A stretch of 49,312 bases of DNA, taken from the NCBI GenBank assembly GCA_019694155.1, contig JAIBCN010000117.1:1-49312 (forward strand), in the 5' to 3' direction. The translations under genes were made by a program, and so were the position numbers. Position 1 is the stretch's first letter. Every line of letters begins with the position of its first letter. The notes under the pieces are model-generated. The model made no database searches and was not told the DNA's origin. It saw nothing but the letters and a program-made list of their open reading frames with translations. Shown one piece after another: positions 20,891 to 30,500 of the stretch. Source of the stretch: Vicinamibacteria bacterium (GTDB lineage Bacteria > Acidobacteriota > Vicinamibacteria > Fen-336 > JAGNNV01).

Positions 20891-22410
20891 CGCGGCGGCG
20901 CGGCCAGCAGGTCGTAGAGGTCGAAGCCGCCCTCGTGCGCGAGGAGGACGCATCCCGCATCGAGGGCGAGGACGCCCAGGTCCACCCAGGTCCGTTCGAC
21001 GATCAGGTAGCGGACGCCGCGAGTGCGGGCCGCGTCTTCCACCCGCTCGCGCCAGACCGGGGAGACGAGCTCGAACTTGTCGAGAGAGCCGCTGTGACCG
21101 CCCCAGAGGACCGCGCGGCCGGTCTTGTAGGTGATGTAGTCGCTGTAACCGCCGGGGAGGCAGACCACGCCGCCCTCGGGAAGGCTTGCGAGGCGGAGGG
21201 CCAGGGCGCGCAGGCCCGGCGGCACGTGGGCGGTGAGCTCGTTCTTCTTTCCCCGCATGTAGACGAGGAAGAAGATGACGGAGACCATGCTGGCGCCGAG
21301 GGCCGCGAGCGTGGCGAGGCCGGGCGCGCTCATGAGTCCCTTCGGCGTGCCGATCGCCGCGGCCAGGATGTACGCGGTCGGGAAGATCGCGGACTTCATG
21401 TAGTTCCGCCCCGGCCCGAAGGCGCGAAGCGGCCAGACCACGGTGGAGATGACGCCGAAGGCGGAGATGGAAGCGGCCCATACGAAAAGCGCCTGAGACC
21501 AGCCGGTGCGCCAGGAGGAGGACCCGGCGAGAGGCAGGACGAGCAGGAACGGATTCTCGCCCAGCAGTCGCAGCATCTGCGGCCCGAGTCCCTGGCCGAG
21601 AAAGCCGAGTTCGCGGGGTCTCGAGCCCGCCCCCGGTCTGGGCCCGCCATAGATCGGCGAATCGAGGATGGGATGCGATCCGAAGGTCCTCCGGTGGCGG
21701 ACCCAGTAGCGCACGGCGTGGGCGTAGTTCGCGAAGACGCGGCCGAGATGACCGAGGGAGACGGCCCAGGCGATCGGCATGGCGGCGATGGCGATGAGGA
21801 AGTGCCGCGGTTCGCCGAGGATGACGCTGAGCGCGCCCGCGACGAAGACGTAGGAGGCGCTCGCGGTGGCCGAGGAGAGATAGACGAAGGCCCCCGAGAG
21901 AAGGGCGCCCGCGGTCCAGGTCCAGTGCGGTATGCCGATGCTGGCCCGGAGCAGGAGCACCAGGCTCACCGCGTGAAGGAGAACGCCGAAGCTCCGTGGT
22001 GACAGCGCGCGGGTTTCGGAGATCAGGGTGGGCGACACCGCATAGGCGAGGGCGGCGATCACGGCGACGGTGGGCGCCGCGGTCAGCTTGAGCGCCAGCA
22101 GAAAGAGGAGGATGAGGGTCAGGCAGTCGATGCCGGGCGAGATAGCCCAGAAGACGCGGCCCAGGATCTTTTCCGGGATCAGCGCGAGGAGCGAGGGAAA
22201 GACCGGCGCGTAGGACTGCTGCTGGTCCTGGAGCAGGTACTGCGGCAGCCGCACCTTGAGCCCCGGGGCCCTGCGAAAGGCCCGGGCGTAGCAGAGGTAG
22301 TACCAGGAGTCGACGCCGCCGGGCTCGCGTCCGAGAAGCACCGCGGTGCGGGCGAGAAACGCGAGCGCGCCGATCGCGGTGGCCGCCACGAGCAGCGTCG
22401 TGGAGTCCAT
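20887..22410 (-). CDS. polytopic membrane protein, GT-C-like, in dprE operon
   Basis: 507 residues from ATG 22410, seven bases after the dprE2 stop. The first helix (LLVAATAIGALAFLARTAVL) is followed by the loop GREPGGVDSWYYLCYARAFR, with an Asp and aromatics where GT-C enzymes carry the catalytic acid, then LLQDQQQSYAPVFPSLLALI. About ten helices follow, then a soluble end (PEGGVVCLPGGYSDYITYKT). Directly downstream of DprE1/DprE2, which make a polyprenyl-phosphate pentofuranose, it could be the transferase that uses that donor. This is an inference from position and topology. Confidence 0.72.
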   Translation of the reverse strand: MDSTTLLVAATAIGALAFLARTAVLLGREPGGVDSWYYLCYARAFRRAPGLKVRLPQYLLQDQQQSYAPVFPSLLALIPEKILGRVFWAISPGIDCLTLILLFLLALKLTAAPTVAVIAALAYAVSPTLISETRALSPRSFGVLLHAVSLVLLLRASIGIPHWTWTAGALLSGAFVYLSSATASASYVFVAGALSVILGEPRHFLIAIAAMPIAWAVSLGHLGRVFANYAHAVRYWVRHRRTFGSHPILDSPIYGGPRPGAGSRPRELGFLGQGLGPQMLRLLGENPFLLVLPLAGSSSWRTGWSQALFVWAASISAFGVISTVVWPLRAFGPGRNYMKSAIFPTAYILAAAIGTPKGLMSAPGLATLAALGASMVSVIFFLVYMRGKKNELTAHVPPGLRALALRLASLPEGGVVCLPGGYSDYITYKTGRAVLWGGHSGSLDKFELVSPVWRERVEDAARTRGVRYLIVERTWVDLGVLALDAGCVLLAHEGGFDLYDLLAAPPR

Positions 22411-22417
22411 CGTCCTT

Positions 22418-23152
22418 CTAGAACTTCACGGCGCGCATCACCGCACGGGGGAGCATGCGGATCACCATCATGACGAGCGCCCACATGGGCGGCGCGTAGA
22501 CAACGGGGGCGCCGCGCAGGATGGCGGAGAGGATGGTCCTAGCGACATCGTCGGGGTCGCCCGCGAAGGGCGGCTCCTTGAGGTTCTGGGTCATCGAGGT
22601 GCGCACGAAGCCCGGCTTCACAGTGGTGGTGATGAGCCCCTGCGCGCGGTAGAGGTGGTCGAGGCCTTCGAGATACGCGGAGAGTCCGGCCTTGGTGGCG
22701 CCGTAGATCACCACGGGCTTGCGCCCGCGCTCGCCCGCGACCGACGAGAAGACGACGAGGCGTCCGCCGCCCCGCGCGAGCAGACGGACGCGCGCTTCCT
22801 CGCAGAAGAGGATGGAGTTCGTGAAGTTCGTGGTCAGCACGGCGGCAGCCCGGGCGCGGTCGTTCGCGAGTTCGTCCTGGGTGGAGAAGATGCCCGCGCT
22901 CAGGATCACCGTGTCGAAGCCGCCGAGGGCCGCGTCCGCCGCATCGAGCGCGGGGCCGAAGGTGGCGGGGGCCATGAGGTCGCACAGGCTCGACGACACC
23001 GCGGCGGCGCCGCGGACCTTCAGGTCCTCCGCGCACTTCACAAGGTCGTCGGCGTTCCGGCCGAGCACGTGAATCGATGTGCCGCCCGAAGCGAGCAGCC
23101 GGGCGAGCGACCGGCCGATGCCTCGGGTGGCGCCCAGCATCACTACTTTCAT
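22418..23152 (-). CDS. dprE2: DprE2-like SDR, decaprenyl-phospho-ketopentose reductase
   Basis: 244 residues from ATG 23152, overlapping the dprE1 stop by four bases. A classical SDR: GATRGIG at 7-13, catalytic YGATK with Tyr150 and Lys154, NFTNSILFCEEA, and VKPGFVRTSMTQN after the active site. The C-terminus MWALVMMVIRMLPRAVMRAV is hydrophobic, as in mycobacterial DprE2. DprE2 reduces the 2-keto intermediate made by DprE1, completing epimerisation of polyprenyl-phospho-ribose to arabinose. The pairing with dprE1 is what makes this assignment convincing; alone it would be only an SDR. Confidence 0.85.
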   Translation of the reverse strand: MKVVMLGATRGIGRSLARLLASGGTSIHVLGRNADDLVKCAEDLKVRGAAAVSSSLCDLMAPATFGPALDAADAALGGFDTVILSAGIFSTQDELANDRARAAAVLTTNFTNSILFCEEARVRLLARGGGRLVVFSSVAGERGRKPVVIYGATKAGLSAYLEGLDHLYRAQGLITTTVKPGFVRTSMTQNLKEPPFAGDPDDVARTILSAILRGAPVVYAPPMWALVMMVIRMLPRAVMRAVKF

Positions 23153-24453
23153 GTGAGCTCGAGTCTCGCCGATTGGGCGCTCCGAAGTCGACCCTGAGGG
23201 TCGTACTTCCTCTTCACCTCGAGGAAGGCGTCGACCCGCTTGTCCATCCGGCGGTAGTCGGCGGCGCGGGTGTAGCGGTCCTTCGCGAGGTAAACCCGGC
23301 CCCCGAGCTCGATGAGGTGGGCGTTCAGGGTGTCGACGATCATCTGCACGTCGTCGCGTGCCGGGAAGTCCGCGGCCACCGACGTGCCCCGCATCGGGAA
23401 GGAGAGCATGCCCTCACCCTCGTCGCCGCAGTCCTTGATGACGGAGACCATCGAGCTGCCGCCCGTCTTCCGGAGCAGTTCGACGAAGCTCTTCACACCC
23501 TCCGGCCCCGCGGCGTCGGGGATGACGCACTGGTACTGGGTGAAGCCGCGCCGCCCGTAGACGCGATTCCAGTGGCGGATCGCGTCGAGCGGGTAGAAGA
23601 AGGTCTCGGGGTGCTCGATCTTGCGGCGCATGGTGGAGGGATGGACGCCGTAGTAGAGAGCGTTGAAGGCGGAGACGGTCAGACGCGAGATCGCGAACTC
23701 GGGGACGACGAAGGGAAGGCCCGGGCGCTGCAGGGGCTGGGGCACGCCGGGCCGCGCCTCCTCCGCGGTGGCCCAGCGGCCGCGCATCAGGATGCCGCGC
23801 CCGAGCTTCCCGGTGGCGCCCAGGGTGTCGATCCAGCCCATGGTGAAGGGGAAACGCTTCGCCGCGTCCTTGAGGCCTTTGAGGTAGGAGTCGAGATCCG
23901 GCATCTTCTCGGTCTCGATCGCGACCCAGGGCGAGGTGATCTTCGGCATCTTGAACGTGACGTCGAGGATGTGGCCGAGCAGGCCCATGCCGCCGATGGC
24001 GGCTTTGAAGAGGTCGGCGTTCTCGGTGCGGGATGCCGTGACGATGTCGCCACTCGCGAGCCGCATGCGCATCTCGCTCACGTGGTTGCCGAAGCCGCCC
24101 GTCGCATGGTGGTCCTTGCCGTGGACGTCCGCGGACACCATGCCGCCGAGGGTGATGAACTGGGTGCCGGGGGCGACGGGCGCCGCGAAGTTGCGCTTCC
24201 AGAAGGTGCGGTTGAGCTGCAGCAGGGAAAAGCCGGCCTCGGCGCGGACGACGCCCGTGCCTTCGTCGAAGGAGAGGATCCGATCGGCGAGACGCGTGGA
24301 GGCGACGATGCCATCCCGCGCATCGGGAAGGGACGAGTCGCCGTATGAGCGCGCCAGTCCGCGGGTGAGCGTCGCCTTGTTCGTGAGGGCCTCGATGTCC
24401 TCGGAACACACCTCACGTCCCGGCCCGAAGACACGCCCCCACCCAGACAGCAT
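23149..24453 (-). CDS. dprE1: DprE1-like FAD oxidoreductase
   Basis: 434 residues from ATG 24453 (AGGA just upstream); GTG 24507 would add 18 residues. It aligns through its length with mycobacterial DprE1: SGWGRVFGP, RGLARSYGDSS (FAD loop), GGMVSADVHGKDHHATGGFG with the His at 111 that carries FAD in homologues, FFYPLDAIRHWNRVYGRRGF, TQYQCVIP, and GGRVYLAKDRYTRAADYRRM with the active-site Lys. DprE1 oxidises polyprenyl-phospho-ribose at C2'. The residue matching Cys387 of the mycobacterial enzyme, in the strand before DFP, is Ala (SVAADFPARDD). First gene of the leftward operon. Confidence 0.88.
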   Translation of the reverse strand: MLSGWGRVFGPGREVCSEDIEALTNKATLTRGLARSYGDSSLPDARDGIVASTRLADRILSFDEGTGVVRAEAGFSLLQLNRTFWKRNFAAPVAPGTQFITLGGMVSADVHGKDHHATGGFGNHVSEMRMRLASGDIVTASRTENADLFKAAIGGMGLLGHILDVTFKMPKITSPWVAIETEKMPDLDSYLKGLKDAAKRFPFTMGWIDTLGATGKLGRGILMRGRWATAEEARPGVPQPLQRPGLPFVVPEFAISRLTVSAFNALYYGVHPSTMRRKIEHPETFFYPLDAIRHWNRVYGRRGFTQYQCVIPDAAGPEGVKSFVELLRKTGGSSMVSVIKDCGDEGEGMLSFPMRGTSVAADFPARDDVQMIVDTLNAHLIELGGRVYLAKDRYTRAADYRRMDKRVDAFLEVKRKYDPQGRLRSAQSARLELT

Positions 24454-24805
24454 TGATTCCTGGTTCACGACGAAGCTGAGGCTACCAGCGCCGACCGGCT
24501 TCGCCACAGTGCGCGAGACCTACTACCAAGCTCGGCCAGCGGCGGGTATCCCCCTCACGTCATTGCGAGGAGCCATTCGTTTCGGTACCGCGACGAAGCA
24601 AGCCCCTCGAGCCACTACCAGGCCAGCAGGCCGGTAGTTGTTGGATGGGGTTGCTTCGTGCCCCAAGGGCAGGCGTCGCGCTGGCCAAGGCCAGCGCTTG
24701 CGCTCGCGGTACCAACGGAGTGGCTCCTCGCAATGACGTGAGGGGGGTACGAGACGGACGGCACGAGCCTGGTTGTGGGGCACGGCTTGTGCGCTGCTCA
24801 GGTAG
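24454..24805. other. intergenic stretch holding a long inverted repeat
   Basis: Between the dprE1 start and the ThyX-like stop, both leftward. The only structure seen is the inverted repeat at 24550-24745. No gene. A promoter for the dprE operon should lie here or within the repeat, but none is clear. Confidence 0.55.
24550..24745. repeat. long inverted repeat, CTCGCAATGACG-type element
   Basis: Left arm 24550-24592 (CCCCTCACGTCATTGCGAGG and on to GGTACCGCGA) and right arm about 24705-24745 (TCGCGGTACCAACGGAG, then TGGCTCCTCGCAATGACGTG) are near-complementary. Inside are GACGAAGCAA/TTGCTTCGTG and CTGGCCAAGGCCAG. The right inner sequence GCCCCAAGGGCAG recurs at about 49138. Confidence 0.8.
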
Positions 24806-26344
24806 CTACAGCCGTCTTACGATGTTCGGGAAGTCGCGCCATACGGGGATGCCGCAAAAATGCTCCCCCTCCGTGCAGGTGGGCGAGATGCGGCCGCGGC
24901 GCAGGACGCAGGGCGGACCCATGTGCTTCGCGAGACGCGGATGCACGGCGCGGACCTGCTCGAGTTCGTCCATCGAGGCGCGATAGATCTCCTCCTGCGC
25001 GTTCAGGCACGTGCGCATCACCCACTTGTGCGCGAGGTACATGAGGGAGCCCGATTCGTGGAACCGCAGCGCGGTCGCGTTTGGCAGGACGTAGACCGCG
25101 AGCTCGTCGCGGACCCCCATCGACAGCAGCGTCTCCTTCGCTTTCCAGGCCGCCGCGACCGCGTCCTCGAACACCGCGCGGGCTTCGAGGCTGGCCGCGA
25201 TGAGCGGCGGCACGATCACATCCGGCGCCTTCGTGTGGGTGAGCGTCAGCATCGGCCGCGAGGCCGGGGTCATGCGGTGGCGCTGGTCCTGCGAGTCGGC
25301 GGTGTGCGAGAGCTTCTTCAGGAACGTGTAGCTCGCGTGATGCGAGACGCGCGAGAGCGGGGAGTAGGGCGAAAGGTCCATCGCGTCGAGGCGGTACTGG
25401 TTGAGGCCCGGCGAGAGCGCCCGCTCGATCGCGTCGTCGTCGGAGAGCGCGGCGCGGTCGACGCCAAGGACCGCGCGCATGGCGTCGGCGGTGATTTTCT
25501 CGGCGTTCGCGGTGTGGTCGACGAGGAGCGACACGCGCGACCCGAGCTGCGCGTCTATCTCGGCGGCGGTCGACGCGGCCGCCGCGGCGGATCGCGGCCA
25601 GCGCGACTCGACGATCGCGTCTCCCTCGAAGGGCGCTTCGCCCACGCGCTCGAAGAACGCGGGATCATGTTCTTTCGCGAGCCTCACCATCTCGCCGATC
25701 ACCACGCTCGCCTCGGTGGGTGTGTCGGACGAGCGCGACATCCGATAGAGCCGGTGCAGGACGATGCCGGAGATGGAGTGCACCATCGACGTGAAGGCGC
25801 CGATGGGAATGGCGTACCGCGCGACCTCGATCGCCTTCTTCTCCGCCTCGCGCGCCACTTTCTTGCGCCGCGCATCGGAGGCGGCGGCGCTCAGATGCCG
25901 GATGCCGCTGATGATCTCCGTGGTGTCCTTGACGAGGATCTGCGACAGCCGCGCGTAGGCTTCCCAGCCCTTCTCGATCGACGCCTCGTACACCGCCCTC
26001 GCTTCGGGGGAGAGACCGTCCGGTACATAGGCCCGCGGCTCTCCGAGCTTCACGAAGCGCTGCGAGGATTGCTCGGAGTTGTAGAAGGGGTGCGAGTGCA
26101 GGAACGCCCACACGAACTGGCGCGAGACATTCTCGAGACCGAACTCGAAGGTGGCATGCTGGAAGACGGTGTGATGCCCCGCGGTGAAGGTGAGCGGCCC
26201 GATGGAATCGCGCTGCTTGTCCGTGATCTCCGAATCCTCGATCACCCGCGGCGAGTAGCAGGTGCGCGCAGCCGCGATCGCCCCGTCGTAGGCGCGGGGT
26301 CTGGCGGCACGGAGAGTGACTTTGGGCGGCCCGGTGAGAATCAC
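24806..26344 (-). CDS. tandem, divergent ThyX-like (FAD-dependent thymidylate synthase) protein
   Basis: 512 residues from GTG 26344, about twice the length of ThyX (220-250). The first half has GHHTVFQHATFEFGLENVSR then FVWAFLHSHPFYN and SEQSSQRFV (to residue 97): this matches the ThyX H-x-x-x-x-H, SR and N-E-x-S-x-R-Y parts, but R-H-R is replaced by L-H-S. The second half has SPLSRVSHHASYTFLKKLSH then SQDQRHRMTPASRP (RHR at 355-357), keeping RHR but losing N-E-x-S-x-R-Y. It looks like a fused duplication with complementary motif loss. ThyX makes dTMP using FAD and methylene-tetrahydrofolate; whether this protein does is open. A flavin reductase-like gene lies 19 bases upstream. Confidence 0.78.
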   Translation of the reverse strand: MILTGPPKVTLRAARPRAYDGAIAAARTCYSPRVIEDSEITDKQRDSIGPLTFTAGHHTVFQHATFEFGLENVSRQFVWAFLHSHPFYNSEQSSQRFVKLGEPRAYVPDGLSPEARAVYEASIEKGWEAYARLSQILVKDTTEIISGIRHLSAAASDARRKKVAREAEKKAIEVARYAIPIGAFTSMVHSISGIVLHRLYRMSRSSDTPTEASVVIGEMVRLAKEHDPAFFERVGEAPFEGDAIVESRWPRSAAAAASTAAEIDAQLGSRVSLLVDHTANAEKITADAMRAVLGVDRAALSDDDAIERALSPGLNQYRLDAMDLSPYSPLSRVSHHASYTFLKKLSHTADSQDQRHRMTPASRPMLTLTHTKAPDVIVPPLIAASLEARAVFEDAVAAAWKAKETLLSMGVRDELAVYVLPNATALRFHESGSLMYLAHKWVMRTCLNAQEEIYRASMDELEQVRAVHPRLAKHMGPPCVLRRGRISPTCTEGEHFCGIPVWRDFPNIVRRL

Positions 26345-26363
26345 GCCGCGGAGCGTACCCGAA

Positions 26364-27365
26364 CTACCACTCTTCCATCTCGAACTTGAACCCGGCCTTC
26401 CCGCAGATGCGCCGGATGTCCTCCATCCCCTCGCTGTTGCCGCACGTGAGGACGGTGGTGCGGCCTGCGGGCATGCGGGCCTGGAGCGCCGCGCCATCGA
26501 CATTGGCTCCGAGGCGGGGCCGGGTGGACCTGGCGAACGCGCGCTCCGCCGCGACTTGGTCAAGGGCCGCCGCCTGTGTTTCTTCCACGAGTTCCTGCTC
26601 ACGCGTGGGCAGGCCGAGGACGAGGCGGAACAGGTTGTTGGCCCGGCCCTGGCAAAGAAAGGGATCGCCCGCGTCGGCCGTGGTGGGGCGGCTCACCGAC
26701 CGCACGTACTCGAAGTCGAAGCCGGGGATGGCCCCGCCGCCAAGCGCCCGAAGAGACTCGTCGTAGGCCAGTTCGCCCACCGTGCGGTTCGCGTGGATGA
26801 GGGTGAACTTCGCCGACGACCGGCGGCCGAGCCGCGCGTCATGGGCCGCCTGCTTCATCATGCCCACGAAGGGCGCGAGGCCGGTGCCCGTACCCACCAT
26901 GACCACATTCTCGGCGCCCCGGGCGCGGTCGTCGAGAGTGAAGTTGCCGACGATGCGCTCGGCGTAGCCGAGGCTGTCGCCCACATGAGGGGAAGCATGG
27001 AAGAGCGACTCCGTGAACCGGCCGAAATGTCCGTCGCCGTGCTTTTCGAGCGTGATGTAGATCTCGATGTGCCCCAGGTCCTTCGTCTCGAAGGGCGCCG
27101 AGGCGATGGAGTAAGAGTGGGTGATCGAGCCCAGTTTCGGGCTGCCGTCGGCGTTTTGGAGAGGCGCGTAGTGGACCGCCCCGTTTTCATCCCGCACCTT
27201 CACCGTGAGCTTGCAGCCTTCCCGGGTAAGGGCGATGTACTGCCCGGCCTTGTAGGCGGGGAAAGAGGACCCCGCCGCCGGACTCAGGCGGAAGACGACG
27301 AGGCCAGGGGCGATCTCCACCCACGACGTGATTGTGCCGACCTTCCTCTCCACCATGGCGGACAT
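26364..27365 (-). CDS. ferredoxin/flavodoxin-NADP+ reductase-like flavoprotein
   Basis: 333 residues from ATG 27365 (ATG 27356 is close and equally possible). The FAD domain (1-150) holds YKAGQYIALT and HSYSIASAP (R-x-Y-S-like), and HGDGHFGRFTESLF. The NADP domain starts MVGTGTGLAPFVGMMKQ, has LIHANRTVGELAYDESL, and ends LTCGNSEGMEDIRRI, then FKFEMEEW with the terminal aromatic that stacks on FAD. An FNR-type enzyme moving electrons between NADPH and ferredoxin or flavodoxin. First gene of a two-gene unit with the ThyX-like protein, to which it might supply electrons (inference). Confidence 0.87.
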   Translation of the reverse strand: MSAMVERKVGTITSWVEIAPGLVVFRLSPAAGSSFPAYKAGQYIALTREGCKLTVKVRDENGAVHYAPLQNADGSPKLGSITHSYSIASAPFETKDLGHIEIYITLEKHGDGHFGRFTESLFHASPHVGDSLGYAERIVGNFTLDDRARGAENVVMVGTGTGLAPFVGMMKQAAHDARLGRRSSAKFTLIHANRTVGELAYDESLRALGGGAIPGFDFEYVRSVSRPTTADAGDPFLCQGRANNLFRLVLGLPTREQELVEETQAAALDQVAAERAFARSTRPRLGANVDGAALQARMPAGRTTVLTCGNSEGMEDIRRICGKAGFKFEMEEW

Positions 27366-27462
27366 TGTAGTGCGTCGTGTTGCGGTGCGGCGGCCTATCC
27401 ATTTCCGCGTACCAGCCAGCCACAGTGATGCATTTGCATCCCGGATATGGAATGAAAAGCTC

Positions 27463-27492
27463 TTGACGCCACAGACTGCTCTCGAGTATTCA
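27463..27492 (+). promoter_or_regulatory. candidate sigma-70-like promoter for the RHS gene
   Basis: TTGACG (27463-27468), an 18-base spacer and TATTCA (27487-27492), 47 bases before the RHS start. Good -35, weak -10. Confidence 0.45.
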
Positions 27493-27503
27493 GTCGGTAC
27501 TCG
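27483..27503. promoter_or_regulatory. palindrome over the candidate -10, possible operator
   Basis: CGAGTA (27483-27488) and TACTCG (27498-27503) are exact inverted repeats separated by nine bases, covering the candidate -10. Placement suits a repressor site; no regulator is identified. Confidence 0.35.
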
Positions 27504-27538
27504 ACAAAGAGGATCGTCGAGTCAAAAAGGAGGCTGGG

Positions 27539-30500
27539 ATGGCGGGGGTACAAGTTAGAGCCGGGGCGCTCTGGATTCTGCTTTGCGCGGCCGCAGTGGG
27601 GGCGGAGGGTCATGAGATTTTTGACGCACGCGGCGCGAGCGCCTTCCGGGGAGTCGCGGGCCTTCTTGCGGGCGAGTACATCGATCCGCTCACCGGAGGC
27701 TTGACCTTGAGCCAGGTCGACTTGACACTCCCCGGCCCGGCGGGTTTCGATCTTGTGATTCAACGCAGCTACAACAGCAAATTCCGTATCAATCCGGGCG
27801 TTCCATTGAGCGAATACATCGACTGGTTTGGTTGGACCGGCCTGGGATGGACACTACACATGGGGCGTGTTCGGAATCCAGACGCGGCTACGCCGGGACC
27901 GGTCGAGATGCCGGATGGTAGCGCACATACCCTCTACCGGGTCGACGCGACGACCTTCATCACCAAGGAGTTCTGGATCTACACACAGGGGTCGCCATCA
28001 ACCCTCAAGCTGCCCAATGGCGTGATCTACACCTTCGGTCAGTGCACCGTCATAGGGCCGACCGGACAACTCACCCCATTTCGCTACGCAACACGCATAA
28101 CCGATGCGTTCGCCAACCCGATTGACATCGCCTACCTGAGCCCCCAGGCGACCTGTTCCGTTTCCAACCCTGCCAGCGATGCAATTTCCAGCATCACCCA
28201 GACCACGAAGCCTGGACAATCGCGTGTCGTCAGCTTCTCCTCCTCCCTCGGTCAGCTCAACTCAATGACCTTCTCCGGCAAGACCTGGACCTATTCGCAT
28301 TCATCATCGGGCGGCTGGCGGCTGCTGAACTCGGTGCAGACCCCGGTCGGTTCCGAATGGACCTTCTCGTATTGCGGCGCGCCCACCTCCGTCTGCAGCA
28401 CAAACGATCTCACCAGCGTTACTACGACCAATGGGGGCCAGGTTGCCTACGAATATGCCACCCAGACCTTCAAGCTCGGGAGCAATTCCGCCTGGAACGT
28501 TCCCTCTCGAGTGATCAAGAAACGGACCACGGGAGGGCGAGACATCGTGGCGGGTGTCTGGGACTATCTCTACGCTCAAGGCGCAGGTGAAAACCAAACC
28601 GTGTGCACTGATCCCTCGGGCAAGACGCGAACGACCTTTGCCGGCGTTGGAAACTACTCATCGGGCGTTCCGGCGTGGAGCATCGGGCTGCCGTCGAGTG
28701 TTGAGAGGCTGAGCCTAGGCGGTACGGTGATGCAGACGACGGTCAACGTCTGGATTGCGTCCACCGACGCCATATCGACCGACGACGTTACGTTTGGAGG
28801 AAACACCGATCTGGACGTTCGTTTTCCCCTGCAGGACTCCCAGACCGTAACGATCGCAAAGGCCTCTGGCGTAGAGACGCTGCTGACCAACTTCACGTAC
28901 AACGCCACCAACTTCAACGACTATGGGCAGCCCTTCCGGGTGAAAATGACCTCGAACGCAAACGGCCTCAGGACCACGGAGAGTACGTATCAGCACACCT
29001 TCACGCCGTACATTCGGGGGAGAAAGACTTCAGAGAAGACCTGCGCCGCGTCCACTTGTTCATCGTCCACAGGCTTCCCGAGATCATGGGCGTATGCGAC
29101 AGCCACGGGCTTCCTGACGAGCAAGACCGAGAACGGCGTCACGACCGCGTTCACTCCAACCGCCCAGGGAGATATTTCGACGTCGACTCTAGGATCGACG
29201 TCGGATGGTCGAGGCCAGGTGACCTCGTTCACCTACGATTGGGGTCGTGAGAAGGATCGGACGACACCGATCTTCGCCATCACCCGCGTCATCAATTCGA
29301 CCGGGACGGTTGCTTCGGAGACACGCCGGGGGTTTACCACGAGTTTTTCGTATGACAACCTCTTTCGCCTCACGACCCTCACGCCGCCCACGATTCCGTC
29401 CTTTCCAAGCGCCGCCACTACGACGACCTACGACAAGTCGGGCGTTCGTGAAGTGAGCACCACTACGACTCGCGGGACGGTCTCGACGATCACGACCGTC
29501 GACGGCTTCGGGCGCCCGCGCCTCAAGACCGATGCGATGTTGGTGAAGGTCGAGACCACGTACGACGCCGCGGGTCGAAAGGCCACCGTGAGCCTCCCCT
29601 ACGATGCAACTATCTCTCCCATCCCTCGGGACACACTCACCTACGACGCCCTCGATCGCCTCACGCTACTCCAGCACCAGGACAACTCCCATGTTGGATA
29701 TGCCTTCAACGGCCTCGCCGTCACGATCACTGACGAGGAGAGCAAGATCACGGTCCAGAACTGGGAGGCGTTTGGCAGTCCGCAATCGGCACAGCTCGTC
29801 CGCGTCACCGAGCCTGACGCCGGATTTGGAGCCATCAATACCTACTACACCTACAATGCCGAGGGTAGCCTTCTCGGGCTCGACTATGGGGGCAACATCG
29901 GAGCCCCAGGGCCCGTTCGATCATGGACGTACTACCTTCCGAACGAGGCTTTCCCGGGCTTGCTCAAGTCCGAGACGCATCCCGAGAGCGGCACCACGAC
30001 CTACCTGTACGACTCCGCGGGCAACGTGAAGAGCCGAACCGAATCAAACGGCCGGACGACAACAAACACGTACGACGGCAACAACCGCCTGAAGAACGTC
30101 GCATACTCGGACAGTCCCTCCTATAACGCGACCATTGGCTACGACGATTCGGACAATCGGACCTCGTACTCTGATTCCTACGTTCAGCAGACGCAGGCGT
30201 TTGATGGCGTGAACCGGCTGACGGCTCGCACGGATGCAGTCGCCGGCCGTTCGTTCGATACCGGGTTCGAATACGACTCGAACGACCGCCTGCGCCGCAT
30301 CACCCATCCGGCGCCATCGAGTCGCGATGTGTATTACTCCTACGACAACGCCAACCGCGTGACCCTCGTCGCCAACGCTGCGGCCAGTCCTTCGATCGTG
30401 TATGCCAACGACTTCCTGTACCACCCCTCGGGGGCGATCAGGGAATTTCGTCCGAACGGCGGTACGTCGCCGAAGCAGACCTTCACCTATCACCCCACGC

